Of a DNA stretch of 56,399 bases, positions 27,192-35,033 are shown piece by piece. Below the pieces are notes generated by a model. That model worked only from the letters and a program-made list of their open reading frames with translations. It did no database searches and was not told the origin of the DNA. Made by a program: the position numbers and the translations under genes. Where the stretch lies: positions 1 through 56,399 of the forward strand of contig SKOH01000030.1 in assembly GCA_007120165.1 (NCBI GenBank). The letters run 5' to 3'. The stretch's first letter is position 1; every line of letters begins with the position of its first letter. Origin of the DNA: Clostridiales bacterium. GTDB lineage: Bacteria; Bacillota; Clostridia; Peptostreptococcales; T1SED10-28.

Positions 27192-27217
27192 GAAATATAT
27201 AGAAGGAAATATTTCAT
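27190..27217 (+). promoter_or_regulatory. Probable TetR-type operator
   Basis: ATGAAATAT (27190-27198) and ATATTTCAT (27209-27217) form a perfect 9-bp inverted repeat with a ten-base spacer. It covers the -10 end and transcription start of the exporter promoter, as expected for a divergently encoded TetR repressor. Confidence 0.7.
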
Positions 27218-27247
27218 AACTAAGGAAATGGAAACGAGGTGCCGACC

Positions 27248-28128
27248 ATGATTCAAGTAACGGATTTATCAAAGATATATTCCAACGGCAAAGGGGTATT
27301 TAACTTGGATTTTCAGGTCTCGGAAGGAGAAGTGTTTGGATTTCTCGGACCGAATGGGGCAGGGAAAACCACTACGATCCGAATGCTTTTGGGATTTACC
27401 AACCCTACGAAAGGAACAAGCAGTATCAACGGATTGGATGCGAGAACAAAAACCGAGGAGATCCAAAGGTTTTTAGGGTATGTACCGGGAGAAATCGCTT
27501 TCTTTGACAACATGTCCGGTACGGAGTTTTTGGACTTTATGACTCGAATGCGGGGAACCAATGGAAATCACCGACAAAAAGAACTGATTGATTTTTTCGA
27601 GTTGGAAACTAAGGGACGTATTCGAAAATGTCCAAAGGAATGAAACAAAAGCTCGGACTGGTGGCAGCTTTTATGCACGATCCCTCGGTGCTGATTCTTG
27701 ATGAGCCTACCAGCGGTCTGGACCCTTTAATGCAAAAATGCTTTATTGAACTGATTTTACAGGAAAAAAAGCGGGGAAAAACAATCCTCATGTCCTCCCA
27801 TCTCTTTGATGAGGTGGAGCGTACCTGTGAGCGTACAGCCATCATCCGAGAGGGTATCATCGTTGCAAAGGAGCGAATAGATGAGCTGAAAAAAACCTTA
27901 ACAAAAAGTTATATTGTCACGTTGGAAAGCGCCTCGGACATTGAACGCATCAAGGCTGGGAATCTTCATTACAAGCTGTTGGAAGACCGAAAAGTGGAAA
28001 TTCAAATCGAAGAAGATTATCAGCCTATGCTGTCGGTACTTTCCAGTTGTAAAGTAGTGGATTTAAACGCACCGAAAAAGACCTTGGAAGATATTTTTAT
28101 AAAATACTATAGTAAGGAGGATGCCTAA
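27248..28128 (+). pseudogene. ABC-2 exporter ATP-binding protein, interrupted by a frameshift
   Basis: The first frame (to 27643) holds Walker A GPNGAGKTT and the Q-loop part. The second frame (from 27628) resumes exactly at the signature region MSKGMKQKLGLV, then Walker B VLILDEPTSGLDPL and the H-loop. One base is missing near the A4 run at 27625-27628. Restoring it gives a continuous product of about 293 residues, normal for this family, reading RIRK-MSKGMKQKLG. The two frames overlap by 16 bases. It could be an assembly error, a true lesion, or a -1 recoding site on CGA-AAA. It is encoded with the permease at 28128. Confidence 0.8.
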
Positions 28129-28931
28129 TGTCTCTTCCGCTATTTATCAGCAACATTAAAAACAACCGCATGATTTGGATTATTATGCTCGTAGTGTACA
28201 GCTTTTACTTTAGCATTATGATCTCCATGTATGACCCTGAAGGATTGGAAGCCTGGGAAAATATGCTGGGAATGATGCCCGACGGCTTTTTACAGGTAAT
28301 CGGCTGGGATATGATGGGGACTTCATTAATTGCGGTGCTTGGCACAAGTTTATATGGTTTTTTAATATACCTGTTTCCCTTAGTGGTTTCCATTGTGGTA
28401 AACCATCGGCTGATTGCCAGTCATGTTGATAAAGGGAGTATGGCTTACCTTTTGTCCACTCCAAACTCCCGAATAACCATTGCAGTAACCCAGGCCGTAT
28501 TCAGCCTGGCCTCCATTACACTTTTTTTCACAATGATAACCGGAGTGGGCATTGCCTTTTCGGAAATGATGTTTCCGGGCCACCTGGACATTGGAACCTT
28601 TGTATTACTGAACGTTTATGCCATTGTTCAATATTTTGCTCTTGGAGGGATTGGTTTTGTGGCCTCCTCCATCGCCCATGAGGCAAAGCACAGCCTGGCC
28701 CTCGGCATCGGTCTGCCGATTGGATTTCTCGTCTTAGAGATGCTTGGCAACAGCAGCCCGGACCTTAACTGGATCGGAAATCTGTCCCTTTACGCCCTGT
28801 TTGATCCCCAACGCCTGATCGATGGAAACACCAGCTTCGTAGCCCTAAGCATGGCAGCCCTATTCGTCATTGCCGCCCTCTTATACGGAATGGGAATCTT
28901 CTGGTTTAACCGTCGGGATCTGCACTTATAA
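28128..28931 (+). CDS. ABC-2-type permease
   Basis: This 267-residue membrane protein has six helices. The first helix MIWIIMLVVYSFYFSIMISM and an extracellular segment are followed by GTSLYGFLIYLFPLVVSIVV, then the VDKGSMAYLLSTPNSR loop typical of ABC-2 exporters, ITIAVTQAVFSLASITLFF, a YAIVQYFALGGIGFVASSI segment and the C-terminal MAALFVIAALLYGMGIFWF. Its ATG overlaps the stop of the ATPase frame (TAATG), so translation is coupled. It works with the interrupted ATPase. The TetR-controlled arrangement suggests drug, peptide or lipid export. Confidence 0.88.
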   Translation: MSLPLFISNIKNNRMIWIIMLVVYSFYFSIMISMYDPEGLEAWENMLGMMPDGFLQVIGWDMMGTSLIAVLGTSLYGFLIYLFPLVVSIVVNHRLIASHVDKGSMAYLLSTPNSRITIAVTQAVFSLASITLFFTMITGVGIAFSEMMFPGHLDIGTFVLLNVYAIVQYFALGGIGFVASSIAHEAKHSLALGIGLPIGFLVLEMLGNSSPDLNWIGNLSLYALFDPQRLIDGNTSFVALSMAALFVIAALLYGMGIFWFNRRDLHL

Positions 28932-28937
28932 CAGAAG

Positions 28938-28964
28938 AAGACAGCGGGACGGAGTTATTGTCTT
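28938..28964 (+). repeat. REP-like palindrome, copy E1
   Basis: AAGACA (28938-28943) and TGTCTT (28959-28964) flank CAGCGGGACGGAGTT. The 15-base core is identical in the copy at 31848-31886 and has one change in the copy at 40821-40852. It lies just after the permease stop. Confidence 0.6.
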
Positions 28965-28994
28965 ATGCGTATCCTTCGTCCTTGTAATATGATC

Positions 28995-29060
28995 AGCAGC
29001 ACGGCGTCATCTCGGTTCAAAGGAGTCAATAAACCGTACGGACCCTGCTGCTAATTTTTT
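28995..29060 (+). terminator. Long-loop terminator after the exporter operon
   Basis: AGCAGCA (28995-29001) and TGCTGCT (29046-29052) form the base stem, followed by AATTTTTT. The 44-base interior has its own CGGTT/AACCG helix, so it may fold into a three-way structure. Confidence 0.65.
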
Positions 29061-29088
29061 GACTAACTTTTGTATTATATGGTATAAT
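29059..29088 (+). promoter_or_regulatory. Promoter of the gntR operon
   Basis: TTGACT (29059-29064), an 18-base spacer and TATAAT (29083-29088). Confidence 0.8.
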
Positions 29089-29091
29089 ACA
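29071..29091 (+). promoter_or_regulatory. Probable GntR/YtrA operator
   Basis: TGTATTATA (29071-29079) and TATAATACA (29083-29091) are perfect 9-bp arms with the centre TGG. The palindrome covers the spacer and -10 box of the gntR promoter, which suggests autorepression. Confidence 0.75.
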
Positions 29092-29136
29092 AGCATACAT
29101 ATATTGTTTTAAAAAAGCCTGGAAGGAGGAAGCTAA

Positions 29137-29502
29137 ATGTTGCTGAAGGTAAGCTTTGAATCCCTAAAACCGATCTATCAACAGATCCGGGATCAGATTA
29201 TTTTAGCCATGGGGAAAGAAGAACTTCTTCCCGGAGAAGATTTACCGACTGTTCGCCAGCTGGCGAAGGATATCGACGTCAATCCCATGACCATCAATAA
29301 AGCCTATAATCAGTTAAAAGATCAAGGCTATATTGTGATTGACCGGCGCCATGGGGCAAGAATCCAGGATTTCGATCGCTTAAAACAGCAGAAAACGGAA
29401 CACCTGGTGGAAGAATTAGAACTGATTTTATCCGAGACAAAGCTAAAGGGGATGCCTAAGGAAGAGCTCTCAGAAATCATAGAGAAAATCTATAGAAATT
29501 AG
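29137..29502 (+). CDS. GntR-family regulator, YtrA type
   Basis: These 121 residues hold a winged-helix GntR domain (PIYQQIRDQIILAMGKEELLPGEDLPTVRQLAKDIDVNPMTINKAYNQL in the first 70 residues) and a short helical tail (about 85-121). This short form without a ligand domain is the YtrA subfamily, usually encoded at the head of an ABC-transporter or membrane-protein operon that it controls. Here the next gene is a PH-domain membrane protein. An ideal palindrome overlaps its promoter. GGAGGAAGC precedes the ATG. Confidence 0.93.
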   Translation: MLLKVSFESLKPIYQQIRDQIILAMGKEELLPGEDLPTVRQLAKDIDVNPMTINKAYNQLKDQGYIVIDRRHGARIQDFDRLKQQKTEHLVEELELILSETKLKGMPKEELSEIIEKIYRN

Positions 29503-29523
29503 TATTTTTCAGGAAGGGTCTAT

Positions 29524-29533
29524 ATGGGGGGGG
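29524..29533 (+). repeat. G8 homopolymer at a probable start codon
   Basis: AGGAAGGG (29511-29518) ideally precedes an ATG at 29524 followed by a run of eight G (29526-29533). In the present register this ATG hits a stop after nine codons. One more G would join it to the long open frame beginning GLLTIGLIFG. Confidence 0.75.
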
Positions 29534-29549
29534 ACTTCTTACCATCGGA

Positions 29550-29918
29550 TTGATTTTTGGGTCCTGGGCCTTTGTGGTGGCAGAGGAATTTGTAGACCCG
29601 AAGATCTTATGGGATGAAGAAGAACTGTATATTCAAGCCTTAGGTTATTCTGATGAAATTGCTTATGAAAGTATTGTAGAGGTGAGCACCATTGAGGAGC
29701 TGGGAAGACGGACGAAAACCAATGGCACCGGCACTGCGGACTATGCCCGGGGGAGTTTTAATGTTCAGAGTTATGGGAAATCCAGGGTATATGTATTTCA
29801 TCAGACGCCCCTTATCATAGTCATTCACTTAGAAGACCTTACCGTATTTTATAATGAACCCACAGAAGAAGCGACCCTTGCCATACTGGAGGAGCTGAAC
29901 CGAAGGGTAGAGGATTGA
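29550..29918 (+). CDS. Bacterial PH-domain-like membrane-anchored protein (start uncertain)
   Basis: The open frame gives at least 122 residues from a TTG at 29550, a codon with no ribosome binding site. It also reads in frame upstream through GGLLTIGLIFG, so the natural N-terminus is probably a transmembrane helix starting at ATG 29524, one base out of frame because of the G8 run. The body is beta-rich, with DPKILWDEEELYIQALGYSDEIAYESIVEV and TPLIIVIHLEDLTVFYNEPTEEA resembling the bacterial PH (bPH) fold. It is cotranscribed with the YtrA-type regulator and is probably its target. Function is unknown. Confidence 0.65.
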   Translation: MIFGSWAFVVAEEFVDPKILWDEEELYIQALGYSDEIAYESIVEVSTIEELGRRTKTNGTGTADYARGSFNVQSYGKSRVYVFHQTPLIIVIHLEDLTVFYNEPTEEATLAILEELNRRVED

Positions 29919-29926
29919 TAACATAT

Positions 29927-29952
29927 AAAACAGCGAACAGCGCAGCTGTTTT
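29927..29952 (+). terminator. Hairpin after the PH-domain gene
   Basis: AAAACAGC (29927-29934) and GCTGTTTT (29945-29952) form a perfect 8-bp stem with a ten-base loop. The T-run is only four bases. Confidence 0.55.
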
Positions 29953-30056
29953 AAAGCGAATGACTATAGGGATCATTTTGGGGTATAGTATTGAAAATAA
30001 GAAGGAGTATTTAGAAATTAATACCTCTTTAATAATCTGCGAAGGGTGGAATAAAC

Positions 30057-31478
30057 ATGACAATCGATTGTATTATTAAAGCTCCCCATATTTATACGAT
30101 GAAAGGAAAAGGAGTAGGCTACGTAAGGGAAGAAGCGATTGCCATCGATCGGGGGAAAATTATCGCCATTGACAAACAGTAAATAATTGAAAAAACCTAT
30201 ACTTCCAATCAGATAATCGAATTAAAACATCATGCAGTATTTCCCGGTTTTATCGATGGGCATATGCACACCGCTTTGGCGGTTCTTCGAGGGCTTGCCC
30301 AGGATACAAAAAACTGGATGATGTATGGTCTTCAGCCCTTTGTTCAGCATACCCGGGAGGAGGACTATTACCTGGGCAGCAGGCTGGGAATTATGGAAGC
30401 GATTAAAAACGGTACCACCACCATCGGAGATTATGGGGACCCTATGGAGGAAGTCTGCCGCTTTGTTGAGAAAATCGGTGCCCGGGGAAATCTTACCCAG
30501 ACCATCCGGGAAGCCAAGCATAAGGTCTATCAGCCGGGCGAGCTTTATCAGTACGATCGGGGGCGGGGACAGAAAAGTTTGGAGCGAAATATTGCTTTAT
30601 TTGATAAATGGCATCAAAAAAAAGACGGACGGATTCGTATTCTCTTTGGCCCCCAGGGTCCGGACTTTGTCAGCGAAGAGCTTTTGCTGCAGGTCCAGAG
30701 GGAAGCGAAAAAACGGGATACGAAAGTTCATCTTCATACCCAACAGGGCAGCCGGGAAACCGAGCAAATGATAAAGCGCTATGGAAAGCGGACGATTCCC
30801 TGGTTACAGGAGCGGGGGTATTTGGATGAGACGCTGTTGGCTGTCCATTTAACCGATGCCACCGAGGATGAGGCAAAAATAGTAGGGAACTCCGGAGCCT
30901 CCATGGTGCTGTGTCCCGGTTCCATTGGAATTATCGACGGAATTGTGCCCCCGTCGGTTTCTTTTCAACGGGCCGGCGGAAATGTGGCCCTGGGCTCGGA
31001 CCAAGCGCCGGGAAATAACTGTCACAGTATCATCAACGAAATGAAACTGGTCAGCCTGTTTAATAAAATTAAGTACGAAGATCCGGAAGTGATGCCTGCA
31101 TGGAAAGCGCTTCGAATGGCAACCATTGAAGGAGCTAAGGCCCTCGGCTTGGAGGATACAGCAGGGTCGCTGGAGACCGGAAAAAGAGGGGATCTAATTG
31201 CCATTGATCTTCGAAAAGCACCAATGCAGCCGGTCTATACCCATCCTATGAGAAATATCGTACCGAACCTGGTCTACAGCGCAAGAGGGGATGAAGTCGC
31301 CCTATCCATGGTAGACGGGGAAGTGATTTTTAGGGAAGGGAAGTTTTTAAAAGTAGATGAACTGGAAGAATTAAAAGATCTGCAAACCCGGGTACTCCGT
31401 ATCGGTAACGATGCAGCCAAGGATTTTGAAACCTTTAGTCATCTGCACCGGGAATTTATGAAAGAAGGGAAATTGTAA
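30057..31478 (+). pseudogene. Amidohydrolase-superfamily deaminase-like protein with in-frame stop
   Basis: A continuous family sequence of 473 codons is interrupted by TAA at 30180-30182 (codon 42). The first 41 residues (IIKAPHIYTM, AIAIDRGKIIAID) form the usual beta-sandwich start, and the frame resumes as IIEKTYTSNQIIELKHHAVFPGFIDGHMHTALAVLRG. Metal-site motifs are GHMH, VHLHTQQG, AVHLTDA and GSDQAPGNN, and the C-terminal GKRGDLIAIDL closes the sandwich. This fits the ATZ/TRZ/guanine-deaminase branch. Initiation at the ATG at 30264 would begin at the metal-site His and is unlikely to give an active enzyme. The next gene overlaps the stop. Confidence 0.82.
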
Positions 31479-31837
31479 TGAGTAGACAGGATAAAGGGTT
31501 AATCGTATTTTTTGGTTGTAATAATTTAGAAGAGACCGATCGATTTTACCGGGAAATAATGGGTCTGTCATTAGATAAAGATCAGGGACTCTGCCGTATA
31601 TACAATGTGGACGGTGGAGGAAGACTGGGGTTTTGCGAACATATCAAAATCATTAAGGCGGAAAAAAGTCCGATCATCACCCTGGTGGCGGATGATGTAG
31701 ACGCTCTATACAAAAGGCTCCTTAGTAATAATATAAAGGCAAAGCATCCCCCGGCGAGAAATCTTCAGTTTAATATTTATCACTTCTTCCTGGAGGATCC
31801 CAACGGCTATACCCTGGAGATTCAGAAGTTTTTATAA
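31478..31837 (+). CDS. VOC/glyoxalase-fold protein
   Basis: This 119-residue single VOC domain has LIVFFGCNNLEETDRFYREIMGLSL as the first beta-alpha-beta unit and YHFFLEDPNGYTLEIQKFL as the last, with the typical E-x-x ligand near the C-terminus. The ATG overlaps the stop of the amidohydrolase (TAATG), so translation is coupled and the two may act in one pathway. The family includes glyoxalases, dioxygenases and resistance proteins, and the substrate cannot be told. Confidence 0.87.
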   Translation: MSRQDKGLIVFFGCNNLEETDRFYREIMGLSLDKDQGLCRIYNVDGGGRLGFCEHIKIIKAEKSPIITLVADDVDALYKRLLSNNIKAKHPPARNLQFNIYHFFLEDPNGYTLEIQKFL

Positions 31838-31847
31838 TTTAATCGCG

Positions 31848-31886
31848 GAAGACAGCGAAAGTCAGCGGGACGGAGTTCCTGTCTTC
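31848..31886 (+). repeat. REP-like palindrome, copy E2
   Basis: GAAGACAG (31848-31855) and CTGTCTTC (31879-31886) are perfect 8-bp arms. The core CAGCGGGACGGAGTT (31863-31877) is identical to copy E1. The extra GCGAAAGT spacer makes this copy longer. Confidence 0.65.
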
Positions 31887-31977
31887 TCAATTAAGGCAGA
31901 GAAGGGCGAAGTCAAAAAAAAAGAAAAAAATGGCGGGATTTTCCTCGGAACAGTGTAGCGGGAAAGCTGGTGGGAAA

Positions 31978-32835
31978 ATGGAGAAAAAATGGGGAAACTT
32001 AAAAATGATGTGGGGGATTATGGCTTTGATTTTAGGAATGGCTATCGTTGTCTACTATGAGAACAACGGAATTACCGTGACCGAAATAGCGTATTCCAAT
32101 GCCAAGATTCCTGAAGCTTTTGAAGGTTACAGGATTCTTCAAATATCCGATCTGCATAACAAAGCCTTTGGAAAAAATCAAAAAAGGCTGTTGCAAGCAA
32201 TCGAAGCCAATAACCCGGATATAATAGTAATTACCGGAGATATAATTGATCGAAGGAAGTACGATTTGGATACCGCCATGGAATTCATTGAAGGGGCGGT
32301 AAAAATCACTGACGTGTACTTTGTTTCTGGAAATCATGAAGTATGGTCTGGAAGATATTACGAAATAATAAAAGCTTTACAGGATCATGGGGTCACGGTG
32401 TTGGAAGACCAAAAAACCCAGATTGTAAATGGAAGTGACAAAATAACAATCGTCGGTGTAGCGGACTATTACTTTCATTATCACGGCTATGGCAACGAAG
32501 ATCCGATGATTAAGTTCAAGAACATATTGAATAATTTATCAGATGCTTCGGGTTTTCAAATTCTCCTATCCCATCGGCCAGAGTTTTTTGAACTCTACAG
32601 TGAAGTGAAAGTGGATTTGATCTTTTCCGGCCATGCCCATGGAGGTCAGTTCCGGCTTCCGTTTATTGGAGGGCTCGCAGCACCGGGACAGGGGTTATTA
32701 CCGGAATATACCAGCGGAGCCCACACAAAGGACAATTCCACTCTAGTAGTCAGCAGAGGACTGGGGAACAGCATTATTCCCCTTCGAATTGGAAACCCAC
32801 CGGAAGTGGTGGTAGTAACGTTATCGGCTGAGTAG
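31978..32835 (+). CDS. Membrane-anchored metallophosphoesterase (YkuE-like)
   Basis: This is 285 residues from the ATG at 31978, the start that begins with a signal anchor (KKWGNLKMMWGIMALILGMAIVVYY). The frame is open to 31930 with a less likely ATG. The calcineurin-like motifs are complete: SDLHN (about residue 53), GDIIDRR, GNHE, and GHAHGGQFRLP near the end. Such enzymes (YkuE/LpxH-like) are two-metal phosphodiesterases facing outside. Substrates in Gram-positives may be membrane lipids or nucleotides. The ribosome binding site is weak (GGTGGG). Confidence 0.87.
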   Translation: MEKKWGNLKMMWGIMALILGMAIVVYYENNGITVTEIAYSNAKIPEAFEGYRILQISDLHNKAFGKNQKRLLQAIEANNPDIIVITGDIIDRRKYDLDTAMEFIEGAVKITDVYFVSGNHEVWSGRYYEIIKALQDHGVTVLEDQKTQIVNGSDKITIVGVADYYFHYHGYGNEDPMIKFKNILNNLSDASGFQILLSHRPEFFELYSEVKVDLIFSGHAHGGQFRLPFIGGLAAPGQGLLPEYTSGAHTKDNSTLVVSRGLGNSIIPLRIGNPPEVVVVTLSAE

Positions 32836-32886
32836 CTGCCGACCGATGGAAAAGACAAATGAATAATAAAAGGAGGTCTACATCCT

Positions 32887-33816
32887 ATGAAGATTGGAAA
32901 ATTAAAAGAAACGGAAGGGGACCAGCGAAAGCTCTGGGCAGGGATGAATGTTCCGAACGGTACGATAGGGGAGCTCGATGCAGTAATTTTCGGTATCGCC
33001 TATGATGGAGGCGTCAGTTTTCGCGGAGGCGCTGCAAAAGGACCGCAGTCGGTAAGGGAAATCACCTATACGATTTCCAAAACCACCGAACATTTGGAGA
33101 GTCTGGCAGGTTTTTGTCTGCGGGATCTTGGAGATTATCAAGGGTTGGATCGAAAGCAGGTATTTGAAGAGGTGACAGGGCTGGTTGAAACCCTGGTTAA
33201 GGAAAAACAGTTTTTCACGATGATCGGAGGGGATCATTCCACAACCATTCCGGTCCTTCAGGGAATTGATAAAGCGATTGGGGAAGAATTTGGCATTATT
33301 CATATTGACGCTCATTTGGATCTTTGTGACAAAATGGACGGGGATTCCTTGTCCCATGGTTCCACGGAACGAAGAGCCTTAGAGCTGAATCATATATCGG
33401 GGCTGGAAAACTTGATGTTTATCGGAATTCGCTCCATAGAAGACCAGGAGTACGATTTTTTAAAAGATCAGCAGCCGTCGATTATTACCGCCTATCAGCT
33501 GAATCAAATGGGGGTGGAGAAGGTACTGGAGAAGATTTATCAACAGATGAAAAAGTATAAGCATATTTATCTGACCATCGACATTGATGCCCTGGATCCC
33601 GGCTTTGCAGCGGGAACGGGTACGCCTCAGTTCGGAGGATTAAACAGCCGTCAGCTGTTGGATCTTCTAATGGGAATATTTAAGCTTCCGGTGATAGGGT
33701 TTGATGTAGTGGAAATCGCTCCGGATCTGGATCCGTCCAAAACCGCTTCCTTTGCCGGAAGAAAAATTATAACCGAGGCTTGGGGACATCATTGGAGAAA
33801 AAAAGAAAAACAGTAG
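32887..33816 (+). CDS. Arginase/agmatinase-family ureohydrolase
   Basis: This 309-residue enzyme carries the complete dinuclear-metal motif set: GGDHST (about 114), DAHLDL (about 138), the HGST loop, and DIDALDPGFA (about 233). N-terminal FGIAYDGGVSFRGGAAKGPQSVRE is typical of agmatinase and formiminoglutamase. It hydrolyses a guanidino group to urea plus an amine, or a formimino group. Agmatinase is the likeliest family member, but no ornithine/putrescine or histidine pathway genes are nearby to confirm. AAAGGAGG precedes the ATG. Confidence 0.88.
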   Translation: MKIGKLKETEGDQRKLWAGMNVPNGTIGELDAVIFGIAYDGGVSFRGGAAKGPQSVREITYTISKTTEHLESLAGFCLRDLGDYQGLDRKQVFEEVTGLVETLVKEKQFFTMIGGDHSTTIPVLQGIDKAIGEEFGIIHIDAHLDLCDKMDGDSLSHGSTERRALELNHISGLENLMFIGIRSIEDQEYDFLKDQQPSIITAYQLNQMGVEKVLEKIYQQMKKYKHIYLTIDIDALDPGFAAGTGTPQFGGLNSRQLLDLLMGIFKLPVIGFDVVEIAPDLDPSKTASFAGRKIITEAWGHHWRKKEKQ

Positions 33817-33838
33817 AATAGGCCCTAAGACAATAAAA

Positions 33839-33876
33839 TGAGGAGAGAGGGAACCCTTCCCCGGCCTCTGTCCTCA
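33839..33876. terminator. Hairpin between convergent genes
   Basis: TGAGGAgAGAGG and CCTCTgTCCTCA pair with one mismatch across a 14-base loop. There is no clear T-run on either side, so its strength is uncertain. Confidence 0.5.
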
Positions 33877-33879
33877 TAA

Positions 33880-34845
33880 TCAATCATCCCTACCGGATAA
33901 AAACTCCAGCAATCGATCATTAAACTCCGCACTATCGGTTTCCATCGGAGTGTGAGCGCTCCCTTCTATAATGGTCAAATCTCCCTTTGACAATAGATTT
34001 TCTAAACGCGCTCCCTCCTCTAGAGTCACCCAGCTGTCTTCCTCTCCCCATATTAACATTGCAGGAACTGAAATGCTTGCTACAGCCTCTTCACTAAAGG
34101 CGGTGGAGGTAGACAATAAATCCCCCCAAGCTCTTCCGGTTCCCGGAATATTAAAGGGGTGGAGGTATCCCTCCAGCGTATCCTCGTCTACTTCTTCCCC
34201 GTAAGCCGAGGACAAAATTCCCTCTAACCGGTCTTTGGAAAAAAATACATGCTCACCCAACACGCTGACCGTTCGTTTCAATGGCGGATAGGAAAGAAGG
34301 CTCCGAACTCTTGGGGGATTGTCCAGCACGGAGCCGGCTACAAAAATTAACGTTTGTATATCCTCCGGTCGATCCAGGGCCATAGCCGCAATTACTCCCC
34401 CGCCCATGGAATGGCCCACTAAATGATAGCCCTCTCCCGGATGGATTATATCCGTAGTATGCAGATAATCCAGCAGTTCGAATATCCACTTGCTCCGATT
34501 TTCCTGGGAGTGGATTAATCCTGTTTGGCGGCTGCTGTATCCAAAAGCGGGAAGATCCACTGCAATTACTGGATAACCCTCCTCAACAAATTCATCGATA
34601 TTATTACGCCAAGAAAAGGTGGAGCCTCCGAGTCCATGAATATAGACTATGGGATTATGTTCAGCCTCGTCGGGTATCCAGGTACGGTAATGAAGTTCAA
34701 CGCCATCAATACGAAGCCTCCGGCTATTCTCAAAAGGAGTATCGGTAATTTGGGAGGCTGTGGAAAGCGGGATCAAAAATGGAAGTATATGAAGAAATAG
34801 GATCAAACCCAACAGCACCATTAATATTTTTCTTTTTACAGTCAT
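33880..34845 (-). CDS. Membrane-anchored alpha/beta hydrolase
   Basis: This 321-residue protein has an N-terminal signal anchor (ILMVLLGLILFLHILPFLI), the oxyanion-hole segment YIHGLGGSTFSW (about 67-78), the nucleophile elbow GHSMGG (about 144-149, Ser146), an acid residue in LIWGEEDSW and the catalytic His in GSAHTPMETDS (about 298). It is probably an extracytoplasmic esterase or lipase-like hydrolase. GGGGGAGAG precedes the ATG. It is a single gene between convergent and divergent neighbours. Confidence 0.88.
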   Translation of the reverse strand: MTVKRKILMVLLGLILFLHILPFLIPLSTASQITDTPFENSRRLRIDGVELHYRTWIPDEAEHNPIVYIHGLGGSTFSWRNNIDEFVEEGYPVIAVDLPAFGYSSRQTGLIHSQENRSKWIFELLDYLHTTDIIHPGEGYHLVGHSMGGGVIAAMALDRPEDIQTLIFVAGSVLDNPPRVRSLLSYPPLKRTVSVLGEHVFFSKDRLEGILSSAYGEEVDEDTLEGYLHPFNIPGTGRAWGDLLSTSTAFSEEAVASISVPAMLIWGEEDSWVTLEEGARLENLLSKGDLTIIEGSAHTPMETDSAEFNDRLLEFLSGRDD

Positions 34846-34987
34846 TGTACTCTCCCCCTGTAAATAACGTCGGAGTTATATGTTTTATCATTTTACCCAT
34901 TAACACTTTCATTACACGGAATTATAAATATGGAATTAATGTTTTCATTAACGAAACTATTCGTATAAGACCCTTTAAGGCGAAAAT

Positions 34988-35031
34988 AAAGACCAGGCAA
35001 GGCACGGCAGTGCTTTTTCTGGTCTTTATAA
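34988..35031 (-). terminator. Terminator of the deoxynucleoside kinase operon
   Basis: ATAAAGACCAG and CTGGTCTTTAT form an 11-bp stem with a 22-base loop. In the minus direction the last stem arm is followed by TTTTCG. It lies just after the stop at 35034. Confidence 0.7.
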
Positions 35032-35033
35032 GC

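Noticed and set aside
29012-29036. tRNA-like GGTTCAAA segment
   Set aside because: No acceptor, D or anticodon stems around it. It is the interior of a terminator-like hairpin.
30180-30182. Selenocysteine or pyrrolysine at the interrupting stop of the amidohydrolase
   Set aside because: The codon is TAA, which is not used for Sec (TGA) or Pyl (TAG).
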